64,000 bases of DNA. Source: Saccharothrix sp. S26 (GTDB lineage: Bacteria > Actinomycetota > Actinomycetes > Mycobacteriales > Pseudonocardiaceae). Of the stretch, positions 1 through 9,254 are shown piece by piece. The notes below the pieces were generated by a model. It did no database searches and was not told where the DNA came from. It was given only the letters and a program-made list of their open reading frames with translations. A program made the translations under genes and the position numbers. The number at the start of each line of letters is the position of its first letter. Positions within the stretch are counted from its first letter, which is position 1. The stretch spans positions 145,644-209,643 of the forward strand of contig NZ_JAJUWT010000020.1 of the NCBI RefSeq assembly GCF_021390395.1. Direction: 5' to 3'.

Positions 1-2323
1 GCTGACCCACGCCAAGCAGCTCTACAGCTTCGCCGACACCTACCGCGGCAAGTACAGCTCCTGCATCACCGACGCGGCGAACTTCTACAACTCCTGGAGC
101 GGCTACCAGGACGAGCTCGTCTGGGGCGCGATCTGGCTGTACCGCGCCACCGGTGACGCGAGCTACCTGGCCAAGGCCAAGGCGGAGTACCCGAAGCTGT
201 CCACCGAGCCGCAGACCACGACCCGCTCCTACCGCTGGACGATCGCGTGGGACGACAAGTCCTACGGCTCCTACGCGCTGCTGGCCAAGCTGACCGGCGA
301 GGCCGAGTACGTCGCCGACGCCAACCGGTGGCTGGACTACTGGACCACCGGCTACAACGGAAACCGGGTGCGGTACTCGCCGGGCGGCCAGGCGCACCTG
401 GACACCTGGGGCTCCCTGCGCTACGCGGCCAACACCGCGTTCGTCGCGCTGGTCTACAGCGACTGGCTGCGCGAGCGCGACGCCGCGAAGGCCGCCACCT
501 ACCACGACTTCGGCGTGCGGCAGATCAACTACGCGCTGGGCGACAACCCGCGCAACGCCAGCTACGTCGTCGGCTTCGGCGCCAACCCGCCGCGCAACCC
601 GCACCACCGCACCGCGCACGGCGCGTGGGCCGACACCATGCAGGACCCGGTGACCAGCAGGCACGTCCTGTACGGCGCGCTGGTCGGCGGCCCCGGCACG
701 AACAACGACGCGTACAAGGACGACCGCACCGACTTCGTCGCCAACGAGGTCGCGCTGGACTACAACGCCGCGTTCACCGGCGCGCTCGCCCGGCTGTACA
801 AGGAGTACGGCGGCACGCCGCTGGCGAACTTCCCGGTCGCCGAGGCCACCGACGGCCCCGAGCTGACCGTGCAGGCCTCGGTCAACCAGAGCGCGGCCGG
901 CTTCACCGAGATCAAGGCGTTCGTCCTGAACAAGACCGCGTGGCCCGCCCGGATGTTCAACGGCTCGCTGCGCTACTACTTCACCCTCGACGGTTCCACC
1001 ACGCCGAACCAGGTCACCGTCACCACGAACTACAACCAGTGCGGCACGCCCAGCGCACCCAAGCAGCACAGCGGCTCGGTGTACTACGTGGACGTGCCGT
1101 GCCCCGGCGTGTACCCCGGCGGCCAGTCCGCGCACAAGCACGAGGTGCAGTTCCGCATCACCAGCTCCGGCTCCTGGGACCCGTCCAACGACTGGTCGTA
1201 CGAGGGCCTGGGCACGGGCAACACGGTCGCGCTGACCGACCGCCTGGTGCTGGTGCAGGACGGCCAGGTGCAGTGGGGCAAGGAACCCGGCCCGGCCGTG
1301 GTGGACCGCGAGGCCCCCACCGTCCCGACCGGACTGCGCGCGTCCAACGTCGGCGCCACGAGCGCGACGCTGACCTGGACCGCGTCCACCGACAACGTCG
1401 GGGTGACCGGCTACGACGTGCTGCGGGCGGACGGCACGGTCGCAGGTGCCCCGGTCACCCCGACGTTCCAGCTCACCGGTCTGGCCCCGGCCACCAGCCA
1501 CACGTTCACCGTGCGGGCCAGGGACGCCGCGGGCAACCGGTCCGCCGCGAGCGACGCGATCACCGTGGTCACCACCGACACCAACGGCGACCGGGAGTCG
1601 CCGACCGTCCCGGGTGGACTGTCGGTGTCCGCGATCACGAGCACCGGCGCGACGCTCACCTGGACCGCCTCCACGGACAACGAGGCCGTGGCGGGCTACG
1701 AGGTCCTGCGCCCGGACGGCACGGTCGCGGCCACCACGACCGGGCTGAGCCACCAGCTGACCGGTCTGGCCGCGGACACCGCGTACACCTTCTCCGTGCG
1801 GGCCAAGGACACCTCCGGCAACATCTCCTCGCCCAGCACGGCGGTCACGTTCCGCACCGCGCCGGCCGGCGCGACCGGACCGGTCGCCGTGCAGCAGCGC
1901 GGGAGCAGCGCGGCCACGGCCAACCAGATCGGCACGACGCTCACGGTGGTCAACCGCGGCACGACGGCGGTCGACCGGTCCACCGTCACGCTCCGGTACT
2001 GGTTCACCGGTGACACGGCCAACGCCAACTACCAGGTGTTCTGCGACTGGGCGGTGGTCGGCTGCGCCAACGTGCGCGCCACCGTGGTGAAGCTGCCCAA
2101 CGCCCGACCGGGCGCGGACGCCTACCTCCAGGTGACGTTCACCGCGGGCACGCTGGCCGCGGGCGCGAGCACCGGCGACATCCAGCTGCGGGTGGCCAAG
2201 TCCGACTGGTCGACCTTCAACCAGGCCGACGACCACAGCTACCGGGTCAGCGCGTCGCTGACCGACTTCGACCGGGTGACCGCCTACACCGGCGGAACCC
2301 TCGCCTGGGGCATCGAGCCCTGA
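1..2323 (+). CDS. Secreted GH9 endoglucanase, 5' end outside window
   Basis: Hydrolyses beta-1,4-glucan chains outside the cell. The reading frame is open from base 2, so the signal peptide and the N-terminal catalytic aspartates lie outside the window. The GH9 C-terminal signatures are visible: the PHHR motif at about 599-610 and NEVALDYNAAF with the catalytic acid Glu at 746-748. Next come a CBM3c-like module (about 860-1300), two fibronectin type III domains (about 1312-1580 and 1597-1855) and a C-terminal CBM3 module (about 1885-2320). GH9-CBM3c pairing is typical of processive endoglucanases such as Thermobifida Cel9A, although that enzyme ends in CBM2. No dockerin is seen, so it is a free enzyme. 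A strong terminator follows, and a GH48 gene lies 120 bp downstream. Confidence 0.93.
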   Translation, partial: LTHAKQLYSFADTYRGKYSSCITDAANFYNSWSGYQDELVWGAIWLYRATGDASYLAKAKAEYPKLSTEPQTTTRSYRWTIAWDDKSYGSYALLAKLTGEAEYVADANRWLDYWTTGYNGNRVRYSPGGQAHLDTWGSLRYAANTAFVALVYSDWLRERDAAKAATYHDFGVRQINYALGDNPRNASYVVGFGANPPRNPHHRTAHGAWADTMQDPVTSRHVLYGALVGGPGTNNDAYKDDRTDFVANEVALDYNAAFTGALARLYKEYGGTPLANFPVAEATDGPELTVQASVNQSAAGFTEIKAFVLNKTAWPARMFNGSLRYYFTLDGSTTPNQVTVTTNYNQCGTPSAPKQHSGSVYYVDVPCPGVYPGGQSAHKHEVQFRITSSGSWDPSNDWSYEGLGTGNTVALTDRLVLVQDGQVQWGKEPGPAVVDREAPTVPTGLRASNVGATSATLTWTASTDNVGVTGYDVLRADGTVAGAPVTPTFQLTGLAPATSHTFTVRARDAAGNRSAASDAITVVTTDTNGDRESPTVPGGLSVSAITSTGATLTWTASTDNEAVAGYEVLRPDGTVAATTTGLSHQLTGLAADTAYTFSVRAKDTSGNISSPSTAVTFRTAPAGATGPVAVQQRGSSAATANQIGTTLTVVNRGTTAVDRSTVTLRYWFTGDTANANYQVFCDWAVVGCANVRATVVKLPNARPGADAYLQVTFTAGTLAAGASTGDIQLRVAKSDWSTFNQADDHSYRVSASLTDFDRVTAYTGGTLAWGIEP

Positions 2324-2334
2324 GCGACCCAGAC

Positions 2335-2375
2335 TCGGCACGGGGCGTTCTGCGCGCCCAGGCGCCCCGTGCCGA
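2335..2375 (+). terminator. Hairpin terminator after GH9 gene
   Basis: A 13-bp perfect stem (arms 2335-2347 and 2363-2375, core CGGCACGGGGCG) starts 12 nt after the GH9 stop codon. It lacks a U-tract, as is common in actinobacteria. Confidence 0.75.
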
Positions 2376-2442
2376 CTCCACTCTCCGCCACGCCGCTTCG
2401 AAGCTCGCGGGTCAATGGCTGATCCGTGCAGGAGGAGGACGC

Positions 2443-5379
2443 ATGAGGTACCGCACCAGAGCGGGACGGTTGCGCACCGGACCGCTCGCGCTGATAGCCG
2501 CGGCGGCGACCGCCGCGGGTGTTATGCCGTTCGTCGCGCCGGTGGCGAACGCGGCCGTCGCGTGTACGGTCAACTACCAGGTCACCAACCAGTGGCAGGG
2601 TGGCTTCGGCGCCAACGTGTCCATTCGCAACGAGGGCGACCCGGTCAACAACTGGCGCCTCACGTGGACCTTCCCGGACGGCCAGCGCGTGCAGCAGGGC
2701 TGGAACGGCACGTTCACGCAGAGCGGCTCCGCGGTGACCGTCGCCGCGCCGAGCTGGTCGCCCAACCTCGGCACCGGGGCCACCGTGACGCCGGGCTTCA
2801 ACGGCTCGTGGACCGGCCAGAACCGGCCGCCGACGGACTTCGCCCTCAACGGCACCCGCTGCACCGGCCCGAACGTCAACGTCGACCCGACGGTGACGCT
2901 GACGTCGCCGACGACCGCGCAGACGTTCCAGTCCGGCCAGGCGATCCCGCTGGCGGCCACCGCGGCCGACAGCGACGGCACCGTGTCCAAGGTCGAGTTC
3001 CTGGCCGACGGCGTCGTCGTCGCGACCGACACCTCGTCCCCGTACACGGGTTCGTGGACCGGCGCGGCCGTGGGCGAGCACGCGATCGTGGCCCGTGCCA
3101 CCGATGACAAGGGCGGCATCGGCAACTCCAGCATCGCCAGCATCCGCGTCATCGCGGGCCAGGCGGTCCAGGCCAGCCCGGCGTCGCTGACCGTGCGGCA
3201 GGGCGCCACCGGCACCTTCGGCGTCTCGCTGGCCACCGCGCCGACCTCGAACGTCACGGTCACCGTGGCCCGGTCGGCCGGCAGCACCGACCTCACCGCC
3301 GCCCCGACGACGCTGACGTTCACGCCGACCAACTGGTCGACCAAGCAGAACGTCACGGTCACCTCGGCGGCCAACGGCGGCACGCTCGCCACGGCCACGT
3401 TCACCGCGAGCGCCACCGGCGCGAGCGCGGCGACGGTCGAGGTCCGCGAGACCAGCGCCGACACCTCGCCGTTCGAGCAGGCGTTCCTCGACCAGTACGC
3501 CAAGATCAACGACCCGGCGAGCGGCTACTTCCGCACCTTCTCCGACGGGCTGAAGGTGCCGTACCACTCGATCGAGACGCTGATGGTCGAGGCGCCGGAC
3601 CACGGTCACCAGACCACGTCCGAGGCGTTCAGCTACTACCTGTGGCTCGAGGCCAGCTACGGCAAGATCGTGGGCGACTGGGCGCCGTTCAAGAAGGCCT
3701 GGGCGTCGATGGAGAAGTACATCATCCCGGCCAAGGCGGACCAGCCGACCAACGACAAGTACGACGCGTCCAAGCCCGCGACGTACGCGCCCGAGCACCC
3801 GCGGATGGACCAGTACCCGTCCGTGCTGGACTCCGGCGTGCCGGTGGGTCGCGACCCGATCGCGGCCGAGCTGAAGTCGGCGTACGGCACCAGCGACATC
3901 TACGGCATGCACTGGCTGCTCGACGTCGACAACACCTACGGCTTCGGCCGGTGCGGTGACGGCTCCAGCGCGGCGCCCGCGTACATCAACACCTACCAGC
4001 GCGGCTCGTCGGAGTCGGTGTGGGAGACCATCCCGCAGCCGTCCTGCGACACGTTCAAGCACGGTGGCCCCAACGGCTTCCTCGACCTGTTCACCAAGGA
4101 CGCCAGCTACGCCAAGCAGTGGAAGTACACCAACGCCCCGGACGCCGACGCGCGTGCGGTGCAGGTGGCCATGCTGGCCAACGAGTGGGCGACCGAGCAG
4201 GGCAAGGCGAGCGAGATCGCGTCCGAGCTGGAGAAGGCCGCCAAGATGGGCGACTACCTCCGCTACGCCATGTTCGACAAGTACTTCAAGAAGATCGGCA
4301 ACTGCACCAGCCCCAGCTGCGCGGCCGGCTCCGGCAAGGACAGCGCGCACTACCTGATGTCCTGGTACTACGCGTGGGGTGGCGCGACGGACACGTCGGC
4401 CGGTTGGGCGTGGCGCATCGGTGACGGCGCGTCGCACCAGGGTTACCAGAACCCGCTCGCGGCCTACGCGCTGGCGAACGTGCCGGCCCTGAAGCCGAAG
4501 TCGGCGACCGGCCAGCAGGACTGGGCCACGTCGATGACCCGCCAGCTGGAGCTGCTCCAGTGGCTCCAGTCGGCCGACGGCGCCATCGCCGGTGGTGTCA
4601 CGAACAGCTGGGAGGGTTCCTACAGCGCGCCGCCCGCCGGCACGCCGACCTTCTACGGCATGTTCTACGACGCCCACCCGGTGTGGCGCGACCCGCCGTC
4701 GAACCGCTGGTTCGGCTTCCAGGCGTGGCAGATGGAGCGCACCGCCGCCCTGTACGAGAAGACGGGCAACGCGGCGGCCAAGAAGATCCTCGACAAGTGG
4801 GTCCCCTGGGCCATCGCGAACACCACCGTCGGCACCGGCGGCCAGTTCCAGATCCCGAACGACCTCGAGTGGACGGGCGCTCCGGACAACTGGAACGCCA
4901 CCAACCCGGGCTCGAACGCGAACCTGCGGGTCAAGGTGCTCAACCACAGCCAGGACGTCGGCATCGCCGCGTCCTACGCCAAGACGCTGCTCAACTACGC
5001 GGCCGAGTCGGGCAACGCCCAGGCGAAGACCGTCGGTGAGGGCCTCTTGACGGCGCTGCTGGCGCACAAGGACGACAAGGGCATCTCGGTGCCGGAGGAG
5101 CGCAAGGACTACAACCGCTTCGACGACGTCTACAACTCGACGACGCGTGAGGGTCCGTACGTTCCGTCGGGCTGGTCGGGCACCATGCCCAACGGCGACC
5201 AGATCAAGCCGGGCGTGTCCTTCGTGGACATCCGCTCGATGTTCAAGCAGGACAAGGACTGGCCGAAGGTCCAGGCGTACCTGGACGGCGGCCCCGCGCC
5301 GACCTTCACCTACCACCGGTTCTGGGCGCAAGCTGAGATCGCCACGGCGTTCCAGCTGCACGTGGAGCTGTTCGGGTAG
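2443..5379 (+). CDS. Secreted GH48 cellobiohydrolase with CBM2
   Basis: Reducing-end cellobiohydrolase that processively releases cellobiose from cellulose. The 978 residues comprise a signal peptide (1-37, cleavage near ANA), a CBM2 (about 40-141), an Ig-like domain (about 149-238), a second beta-sandwich linker domain (about 240-338) and a GH48 catalytic domain (about 341-978). The GH48 catalytic acid is Glu394 in the TTSEAF motif. The ATG has a strong Shine-Dalgarno (GGAGGAGGA at 2431-2439). GH48 enzymes act in synergy with GH9 and GH6 enzymes, both encoded in this window. A 10-bp palindrome GCTTCGAAGC (2395-2404) lies upstream, but no CebR-type box was found here. The second Ig-like domain is not securely assigned. 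Confidence 0.95.
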   Translation: MRYRTRAGRLRTGPLALIAAAATAAGVMPFVAPVANAAVACTVNYQVTNQWQGGFGANVSIRNEGDPVNNWRLTWTFPDGQRVQQGWNGTFTQSGSAVTVAAPSWSPNLGTGATVTPGFNGSWTGQNRPPTDFALNGTRCTGPNVNVDPTVTLTSPTTAQTFQSGQAIPLAATAADSDGTVSKVEFLADGVVVATDTSSPYTGSWTGAAVGEHAIVARATDDKGGIGNSSIASIRVIAGQAVQASPASLTVRQGATGTFGVSLATAPTSNVTVTVARSAGSTDLTAAPTTLTFTPTNWSTKQNVTVTSAANGGTLATATFTASATGASAATVEVRETSADTSPFEQAFLDQYAKINDPASGYFRTFSDGLKVPYHSIETLMVEAPDHGHQTTSEAFSYYLWLEASYGKIVGDWAPFKKAWASMEKYIIPAKADQPTNDKYDASKPATYAPEHPRMDQYPSVLDSGVPVGRDPIAAELKSAYGTSDIYGMHWLLDVDNTYGFGRCGDGSSAAPAYINTYQRGSSESVWETIPQPSCDTFKHGGPNGFLDLFTKDASYAKQWKYTNAPDADARAVQVAMLANEWATEQGKASEIASELEKAAKMGDYLRYAMFDKYFKKIGNCTSPSCAAGSGKDSAHYLMSWYYAWGGATDTSAGWAWRIGDGASHQGYQNPLAAYALANVPALKPKSATGQQDWATSMTRQLELLQWLQSADGAIAGGVTNSWEGSYSAPPAGTPTFYGMFYDAHPVWRDPPSNRWFGFQAWQMERTAALYEKTGNAAAKKILDKWVPWAIANTTVGTGGQFQIPNDLEWTGAPDNWNATNPGSNANLRVKVLNHSQDVGIAASYAKTLLNYAAESGNAQAKTVGEGLLTALLAHKDDKGISVPEERKDYNRFDDVYNSTTREGPYVPSGWSGTMPNGDQIKPGVSFVDIRSMFKQDKDWPKVQAYLDGGPAPTFTYHRFWAQAEIATAFQLHVELFG

Positions 5380-5398
5380 ACCTGAGAAGGTCGCCGGC

Positions 5399-5426
5399 AC
5401 CCCCCTCACGACGTGGTGAGGGGGGT
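5399..5426 (+). terminator. Terminator after GH48 gene
   Basis: An 11-bp perfect GC-rich stem (5399-5409 with 5416-5426, arm ACCCCCCTCAC) with a 6-nt loop follows the GH48 stop by 19 nt. Confidence 0.75.
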
Positions 5427-5455
5427 GTTCGGCGTGTCCCGCACCGTCTCAAATG

Positions 5456-5469
5456 TCGAATGCGTTCGA
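5456..5469. promoter_or_regulatory. Probable LacI-family operator 1
   Basis: TCGAATGCGTTCGA has perfect TCGAA/TTCGA half-sites with a 4-nt centre. It lies upstream of the GH3 gene and matches the sites at 5587 and 9222. A possible -35 (TTGACT, 5509-5514) lies downstream of it. Confidence 0.6.
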
Positions 5470-5586
5470 CGCGAACATCGCGGATGAAACAACCTTGAAA
5501 CTTCGGTGTTGACTCCGGTGAGAGAGCTGTGCCACATTTCTGGCACCCCGCCCCGCTGACTCCGGTCGGCGACGTTGTCGCAGCGA

Positions 5587-5600
5587 TCGAAACGATTCGA
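5587..5600. promoter_or_regulatory. Probable LacI-family operator 2
   Basis: TCGAAACGATTCGA has the same half-sites with the central CG typical of LacI/GalR operators. It lies 50 bp before the preferred GTG start of the GH3 gene. A related pair with a 3-nt spacer (TCGAACAATTCGA) follows at 5618-5630. Confidence 0.65.
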
Positions 5601-5649
5601 TTCAGTGAGCTGCACTTTCGAACAATTCGACGAGCGCGAGAGGTGTGCC

Positions 5650-8181
5650 GTGGACCCGCTGCCGTTCCGCGATCCGGGTCTGCCGGTCGAGGACAGGGTG
5701 ACCGACCTGCTCGGCCGGCTGACCGACGAGGAGAAGGTGGCGCTGCTGCACCAGCACCAGCCCGCCGTGCCGCGCCTGGGCCTGGCCGGGTTCCACACCG
5801 GCATGGAGGTCCTGCACGGGGTCGCGTGGCTGGGCCCGGCCACCGTGTTCCCGCAAGCCGTGGGGCTGGCGTCCTCGTGGGACCTCGACCTCGTGCGGCG
5901 GGTCGGAGAGGCCGTCGGCGTGGAGGCGCGGGGATTCCACCACCGCGACCCGGTCGCGCACGGGCTGAACGTGTGGGCCCCGGTGGTCAACCCGTTGCGC
6001 GACCCGAGGTGGGGCCGCAACGAGGAGGGCTATTCCGAGGACCCGACGCTCACCGCGGCGATGGGCACGGCGTACGCGACGGGGTTGCGCGGCGACCACC
6101 CGCGTTACCTGCGGACCGCGCCGACGTTGAAGCACTTCCTGGGCTACAACAACGAGGACGACCGCTGCGTCACGTCGTCCGACCTGCGGCCGCGGGTGTT
6201 GCACGAGTACGAGCTGCCGTGCTTCCGCGGTCCGGTCGAGGCGGGCGCGGCGGTGGCCGTGATGCCGTCGTACAACCTGGTCAACGGCCGGCCCGCGCAC
6301 CTGAGCCCGTTGATCGAACAGGAGCTGCGGACGTGGGCGCCGGACGGGCTCGCGATCGTCAGCGACGCCTACGCGCCGTCGAACGTGGCCGGGCTCCAGG
6401 CCTACCTGCCGACGCAGGCCGAGGGGCACGCGGCGCTGCTCAACGCGGGCCTGGACAGCTTCACCGACCAGGACGCCGACCCGACGCTGATGATCGAGAG
6501 CGTCACCACCGCGATCAAGGACGGCCTGCTGGACTGGTCGGTGGTGGACCGCGCGGTCGGCAACGTGCTGGCGCTGCGGATCCGGCTCGGCGAGTTCGAC
6601 CCCGCCGACGACAACCCGTACGCCTCGATCACGTCCGACGTGATCGGCACGCACGGCGAGCTGGCGCTGGAGGCGGCGCGGCAGGCGGTCGTGGTGCTGC
6701 GCAACGACTCCGTGCTGCCGTTGCGGCGCGGCGCGAAGCTCGCCGTGATCGGCACGCACGCCGACGCGCTGTTCGAGGACTGGTACAGCGGCACCCTGCC
6801 CTACCAGGTGACCGTCCGGAGGGGACTGGAGGAGTTCACGTCCTCCGTGGACTGGGCCGAGGGCGCCGACCGGATCGCGCTGCGCGCGGCGGACGGCCGC
6901 TACCTCGGCGTGCGCGGCGGCGTGGTGGGACTGGGGGAGCGGGCGCTGTTCGACCGCTTCGACTGGGGCGACGGCGTGTGGACGTTGCGCGACGTGGGCT
7001 CCCGCCGCTACCTCGGCGTGGCGGAGGACGGCTCGCTGGTCGCCACCGCGGCCGCGCCCGGCGGCTGGGACGTGCGCGAGCTGTTCGAACCCCGGCTCAC
7101 CGACGGCGGTGTCGTGCTGCGCAACAAGGTGCAGGGCACCGACACCGAGCCCTTCGAGATGGAACGCGTGGTGGACGGGATCGCGGCCGCCGCCGAGGTG
7201 GCGAAGCGGGCCGAGACCGTCGTGCTGGTGCTGGGCAACGACCCCCACATCAACGGCCGCGAGACCCAGGACCGCACGACGCTGCGACTGCCGTCGCTGG
7301 ACCTGGTGCGGGCGGTGCGCGAGGCCAACCCGAACACGGTGCTGGTGCTGGTGAGCAGCTACCCGTACGCGTTGGACGGCGAGGAGGAGCACCTCCCGGC
7401 CGTCGTGTGGACCGCGCACGGCGGGCAGGAGCAGGGCCGGGCGGTCGCCGAGGCGTTGTTCGGCGCGTTCTGCCCGTCGGGCAAGCTCACCCAGACCTGG
7501 TACCGCTCCGACGACGACCTGCCCGACATCTTCGACTACGACATCATCCGCGCGGGCGGCACGTACCTGTACTTCACCGGCGAGCCGCTGTTCCCGTTCG
7601 GCCACGGCCTGAGCTACACCACGTTCGAGTACTCCGAGCTGACGTGGGCCGACGGCGTGGCCGAGGTGTCGGTGACCAACACCGGCGACGTGGCGGGCGC
7701 GGAGGTCGTGCAGCTGTACTCGTCGGCGCTGGACTCGCGGGTGCGCCAGCCGGTGCGCAAGCTCCAGTCGTTCCAGCGGGTGCGCCTCGCGCCGGGCGAG
7801 ACGGCCGTGGCGCGGCTGCGGACCGACCAGTTGTGGCACTGGGACGTGACCACCGGTCGCCGGGTCGTGGAGGCCGGGCGCTACGAGCTGTGCGCGGGCT
7901 CGTCGTCGCGCGACATCCGGTCCCGGCTGGTGGTGGACGTGCCGGGGGAGACGATCGCGCCCCGCGTGGGCGCGCTGCCCGCGCCGGACTTCGACGACTG
8001 CGACGGCGTGCGGCTGGTGGACGACGAGGTCGTGTTCACCCGCGAGGGCGCGTGGATCTCCTTCCACGACGTGACACCGGGGTCGTGGTCCGCGCCACCG
8101 GGCACCCGGGTCGAGGTCGACGGCACGACGCTCGTGCTGACCGCCGAGACCGCCGGCGTGCGCGTGCGGGAGGTGCGCTGA
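5650..8181 (+). CDS. GH3 beta-glycosidase with beta-trefoil-like insertion
   Basis: Glycoside hydrolase family 3 exo-enzyme (beta-glucosidase or beta-xylosidase), probably cytoplasmic because no signal peptide is visible. GTG 5650 is preferred over an in-frame ATG at 5575: it has a GAGAGG ribosome site at 5638-5643, and the longer form would run through the operator at 5587-5600. From that start the protein has 843 residues. The N-terminal TIM-barrel domain carries the nucleophile Asp239 in IVSDAYAPS. An insertion (about 405-480) has two RYLGV repeats and resembles a fascin/ricin-type beta-trefoil. The GH3 C-terminal domain, an Fn3-like domain (about 670-770) and a tail of about 65 residues follow. 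The lacI-family gene starts 1 nt downstream, so the two are co-transcribed. Confidence 0.88.
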   Translation: MDPLPFRDPGLPVEDRVTDLLGRLTDEEKVALLHQHQPAVPRLGLAGFHTGMEVLHGVAWLGPATVFPQAVGLASSWDLDLVRRVGEAVGVEARGFHHRDPVAHGLNVWAPVVNPLRDPRWGRNEEGYSEDPTLTAAMGTAYATGLRGDHPRYLRTAPTLKHFLGYNNEDDRCVTSSDLRPRVLHEYELPCFRGPVEAGAAVAVMPSYNLVNGRPAHLSPLIEQELRTWAPDGLAIVSDAYAPSNVAGLQAYLPTQAEGHAALLNAGLDSFTDQDADPTLMIESVTTAIKDGLLDWSVVDRAVGNVLALRIRLGEFDPADDNPYASITSDVIGTHGELALEAARQAVVVLRNDSVLPLRRGAKLAVIGTHADALFEDWYSGTLPYQVTVRRGLEEFTSSVDWAEGADRIALRAADGRYLGVRGGVVGLGERALFDRFDWGDGVWTLRDVGSRRYLGVAEDGSLVATAAAPGGWDVRELFEPRLTDGGVVLRNKVQGTDTEPFEMERVVDGIAAAAEVAKRAETVVLVLGNDPHINGRETQDRTTLRLPSLDLVRAVREANPNTVLVLVSSYPYALDGEEEHLPAVVWTAHGGQEQGRAVAEALFGAFCPSGKLTQTWYRSDDDLPDIFDYDIIRAGGTYLYFTGEPLFPFGHGLSYTTFEYSELTWADGVAEVSVTNTGDVAGAEVVQLYSSALDSRVRQPVRKLQSFQRVRLAPGETAVARLRTDQLWHWDVTTGRRVVEAGRYELCAGSSSRDIRSRLVVDVPGETIAPRVGALPAPDFDDCDGVRLVDDEVVFTREGAWISFHDVTPGSWSAPPGTRVEVDGTTLVLTAETAGVRVREVR

Positions 8182-8182
8182 C

Positions 8183-9181
8183 GTGGTCACCATCGCCGAC
8201 GTCGCCCGGCACGCCGGGGTCGCGCCCAGCACCGTGTCGTACGTGCTCACCGGCCGCCGCTCGATCTCCTCGGCCACCAAGGCCAGGGTCGAGGCGAGCG
8301 TGCGCGCCCTGGGCTACCACCCGCACGCGGGGGCCAGGTCGCTGGCCAGCAACCGCGCCAACGTGCTGGCGCTCGTGCTGCCGATGCGCGAGGGCATGCA
8401 CATGCCGGTGCTGATGCAGTTCGTCGTCGCGGTCGCCAACGCCGCCCGCCGGCACGACCACGACGTGCTCCTGGTGACCGCCGACCAGGGCGCGGCGGGC
8501 CTGCGCCGGGTGGCGGGCAGCGCCCAGGTCGACGGGCTGCTGGTGATGGACGTGGAGATGCACGACGAGCGCGTGCCCGTGCTGCGCGAGCTGGACCGCC
8601 CGTCGGTGCTCATCGGGTTCCCCGCCGACGCGGCCGGCCTGACCTGCGTCGACCTCGACTTCGCCGAGGCGGGCTCGCGGTGCGTGGACCACCTGGCCGA
8701 CCTCGGGCACACCTACGTGGCGCTGGTCGGCGCGCCGCGCGCGGTCTACCAGCGCGACACCGGTTTCGCGCACCGCACCATGGCCGGGTTCAGCGCGGCG
8801 GCGATGCGGCGCGGCGTCTCGTCGACCACCCTGCCGACCGAGCCCGACCACGAGTCGGTCCGGGTCGCGATCACCGGCCTGCTGGAACGGCACCCGGCCG
8901 TCACGGGCCTGGTGGTGCACAACGAGGCCGCGCTGCCGTCCGTGGTCGAGGTGCTGCGGTCGTTGGGCCGCAAGGTGCCCGACGACGTCGCGGTGATCGC
9001 GATCTGCCCGGACGACCAGGCCGAACGGCTGATGCCGCCGCTGACCTCGGTGGCGGTGCCGGCCGAGCAGTTGGGCCACCACGCCGTGGCGCTGCTGATG
9101 GCCAAGCTCGACCGCACCCCCACCCCTCCGCTGACGCTGTTGCCGCCCCGGCTCACCGAACGGGCCAGCACGACCCGCTGA
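8183..9181 (+). CDS. LacI-family repressor of the sugar locus
   Basis: Sugar-responsive repressor of 332 residues. An N-terminal LacI helix-turn-helix (about 2-50, TIADVARHAGVAPSTVSYVL and the hinge-helix region ending SLAS) precedes a periplasmic-binding-protein-like effector domain. The GTG at 8183 begins 1 nt after the GH3 stop codon and has GGGAGG 9-14 nt upstream. It lies between the GH3 gene and the transporter operon, and both are preceded by TCGAA-N4-TTCGA palindromes, so it probably controls both units and itself. The inducer is unknown; a beta-linked oligosaccharide from hemicellulose is the best guess from the neighbours. Confidence 0.92.
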   Translation: MVTIADVARHAGVAPSTVSYVLTGRRSISSATKARVEASVRALGYHPHAGARSLASNRANVLALVLPMREGMHMPVLMQFVVAVANAARRHDHDVLLVTADQGAAGLRRVAGSAQVDGLLVMDVEMHDERVPVLRELDRPSVLIGFPADAAGLTCVDLDFAEAGSRCVDHLADLGHTYVALVGAPRAVYQRDTGFAHRTMAGFSAAAMRRGVSSTTLPTEPDHESVRVAITGLLERHPAVTGLVVHNEAALPSVVEVLRSLGRKVPDDVAVIAICPDDQAERLMPPLTSVAVPAEQLGHHAVALLMAKLDRTPTPPLTLLPPRLTERASTTR

Positions 9182-9221
9182 CCACCCACCGCCCCCGTCC
9201 GGAGCGCGTTCGCGCCCGGAT

Positions 9222-9235
9222 TCGAAGCGCTTCGA
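9222..9235. promoter_or_regulatory. LacI-family operator 3, perfect palindrome
   Basis: TCGAAGCGCTTCGA is a perfect 14-bp palindrome just before the transporter operon and just after the repressor gene. It is the best match among the three sites of this class. Confidence 0.75.
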
Positions 9236-9254
9236 CATGTCAGAGAGGACACCG

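Noticed and set aside
2284..5409. A 1041-codon open frame on the minus strand across the GH48 gene
   Set aside because: It is an Arg/Val/Gly-rich shadow caused by GC-rich third positions; the plus strand encodes a clear GH48 protein with signal peptide and ribosome site.
5602..8280. An 892-codon minus-strand frame across the GH3 gene
   Set aside because: It has Arg/His/Gln-rich composition with no domain similarity and is antisense to a well-supported GH3 gene.
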